The position numbers were made by a program, and so were the translations under genes. This document shows positions 62,994-64,000 of a DNA stretch of 64,000 nucleotides, piece by piece; positions within the stretch are counted from its first letter, which is position 1, and the number at the start of each line of letters is the position of its first letter. Origin of the DNA: Polynucleobacter finlandensis. Its GTDB lineage: Bacteria > Pseudomonadota > Gammaproteobacteria > Burkholderiales > Burkholderiaceae. The DNA is taken from assembly GCF_018881755.1 (NCBI RefSeq), contig NZ_JACVPS010000002.1:1-64000 (forward strand), read 5' to 3'. The notes beneath the pieces were generated by a model, which saw nothing but the letters and a program-made list of their open reading frames with translations, was not told where the DNA came from and did not search any database.

Positions 62994-63493
62994 ACGCCTT
63001 TTTCTCTTTTTTGATGGGCAGAGCGAGCAGCCTCAGATGCGAGATTAGACATTTTTACTGCTTCCGTTGCAGCATCAGCAGCAATTTTGGTAGCTTCAGC
63101 TGCTTGGGCAGAAGCAATTAAAGAAGATTCTTCTGCTTGTTCGGCAACCGCCGCCGCTGCTGCTGCAGAAGCTGCTGCTGCTGCTGCTGCTGCCTCAATC
63201 GCGGATTGCGCTGCTGCCGCTGCTGCCTCGGCTGACGCATCGGCAGCCTTCAGAACTGCTAATGCAGCCGCTTCGGTAGCCGCAGTAGCCGCATACTTGG
63301 CAGCTTCTGCTGCCTTTAGGGCGCCACTCGCAGACCGTTTAGCCGCTTCTGAGGCATGGGACGTTAACTCTTTTAGGGATGTAAGGGCAACGGAGTAGCG
63401 TCGATTAATCAGCAAGTAGCCCTGACGTAAATCGCTCACCTCGGTTTCAAGCGCCACTATCTTGGAATAGATTTTTTGGATTTCGTCAGTCAT
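62990..63493 (-). CDS. Alanine-rich coiled-coil protein, unknown
   Basis: 167 residues, nearly half alanine. A short coiled-coil start (MTDEIQKIYSKIVALETEV) leads into about 100 residues dominated by Ala with periodic Glu, Ser and Lys (ALKAAEAAKYAATAATEAAA). The DNA has long GCT/GCN tracts (63135-63230), which can slip and change length. It is probably a long single helix or helical rod. No family is recognised. It is co-translated with the HTH-like gene. Confidence 0.6.
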   Translation of the reverse strand: MTDEIQKIYSKIVALETEVSDLRQGYLLINRRYSVALTSLKELTSHASEAAKRSASGALKAAEAAKYAATAATEAAALAVLKAADASAEAAAAAAQSAIEAAAAAAAASAAAAAAVAEQAEESSLIASAQAAEATKIAADAATEAVKMSNLASEAARSAHQKREKGV

Positions 63494-63639
63494 GGCTGCT
63501 TTCTAATAAAAATCAGATGAATTTATTGTATAAGGATTTTCTGGTAATAACACTAATCCACAAGCCAAGTGTAAGAATCCTATTTTATACACGCGAGACG
63601 TGCTCATTTGTAATCAATCTTGCTTAAGAATAAAGGGCC

Positions 63640-64000
63640 ATGGATACGCATTTAGCTCATCCCACTTTCATACCCAGAAGGAGCATGGGGCGTCGAGTAT
63701 TGGATCAGGCCTTAAGGTCTATTACTCAGGGCGTATGTGTGGCAGGCTCTGACCAAGTCATTCTTTCAGTCAACACCGCTTTTACAGTGATCACAGGCTA
63801 TAGCGAGACTGAATGTGTCGGCCGTAATTGCCGTTTTCTACAGGGGCCCGAATCAGATCCTAAGACCATAGATCAGATCCGAGAAGCCTGCATAGTTGGC
63901 ACTTCTTTTTCTGGTGAGATTCTCAATTATCGAAAAGACGGCACTGCCTTTTGGAATGACCTACTGATTTCAGCCCTAAAAGATACTGAAGATAAGCCGA
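63640..64000 (+). CDS. LOV-domain photoreceptor, partial
   Basis: An open frame from ATG 63640 to the window edge, 120 residues. The sequence GRNCRFLQGPESDPKTIDQIREA contains the exact LOV photo-adduct motif NCRFLQ, followed by ILNYRKDGTAFWNDLLISAL, the flavin-contacting end of the domain. It should bind FMN and form a cysteinyl adduct under blue light. The output domain is beyond the window. With the BLUF protein at 15998 it makes two blue-light sensors in 64 kb. Confidence 0.93.
   Translation, partial: MDTHLAHPTFIPRRSMGRRVLDQALRSITQGVCVAGSDQVILSVNTAFTVITGYSETECVGRNCRFLQGPESDPKTIDQIREACIVGTSFSGEILNYRKDGTAFWNDLLISALKDTEDKP

Noticed and set aside
63087..63398. Plus-strand Ala-rich ORF
   Set aside because: It is the mirror of the GCN-rich minus-strand gene (Ala codons read as Ser/Ala); the minus frame has start, overlap and partner gene.

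Overview
The window looks like a chromosome segment of a small-genome freshwater betaproteobacterium (Burkholderiaceae), most likely Polynucleobacter or a close relative. This is inferred from moderate to low GC, the gene order mreBCD-mrdA-rodA opposite gatCAB, DUF484-xerC, slmA-metXA-metW, a Bug/TctC substrate-binding protein, and a DksA that has lost most of its zinc cysteines. No rRNA is present, so the genus call is an inference.

Layout. (1) 1-1.65 kb is the right end of a mobile element: two tiny membrane-protein ORFs and a phage-type tyrosine integrase, all on the minus strand, next to an intact tRNA-Phe gene (1916-1991). (2) 1.9-15.9 kb is the most unusual part. The 3' half of tRNA-Phe plus its rho-independent terminator recurs as about ten direct repeats of roughly 80 bp, separated by cassettes of 0.4-2.6 kb. 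Each cassette carries one to three accessory genes, and most end with a stop codon lying in or beside the repeat. Cargo includes a DUF1330 protein, an AEC transporter with a GST, a small beta-barrel, two alpha/beta hydrolases, a 46-residue peptide, an SRPBCC protein, DUF3147 with SorAB sulfite oxidase, an MFS transporter, a lipid A-type acyltransferase, and a Fur-box-preceded porin pair. A second repeat family, a 15-17 bp palindrome (TGTCGTTTTAAACGACA and variants), is scattered through the same region. The array ends in a decayed, longer tRNA-Phe copy. (3) 16-24.3 kb holds a BLUF photoreceptor, small lipoproteins, a cupin, flavin reductase, haloacid dehalogenase, a SYLF lipoprotein, a secreted lipase, a MipA/OmpV protein and others. 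(4) 24.3-33.6 kb holds prfC (apparently with an AUU start), an rRNA pseudouridine synthase, dctA and a probable catabolic cluster (cyclase, Bug protein, TetR, BKACE, amidohydrolase) with a TetR-type operator over its promoter. (5) 33.6-57.3 kb is core chromosome: a kinase-UspA fusion, lipid A enzymes, carbonic anhydrase, HU, the rod-shape operon, gatCAB, xerC, a CobW GTPase, dksA, argB, slmA, metXW, an AmpG-like permease and exonuclease III. (6) 57.4-63.5 kb is a second mobile element: three tightly overlapping tyrosine recombinases plus a small coiled-coil helper (Tn554 or GMT-like), followed by an unknown gene pair including a very alanine-rich coiled coil. (7) From 63.6 kb the window runs into a LOV photoreceptor.

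The candidate new system is the tRNA-Phe cassette array. It works like an integron in outline (a site-specific tyrosine recombinase beside a row of promoter-poor single-gene cassettes delimited by a structured repeat), but the repeat is a remodelled half-tRNA with its terminator. Each insertion would preserve a 3' end and terminator for the gene upstream of it.
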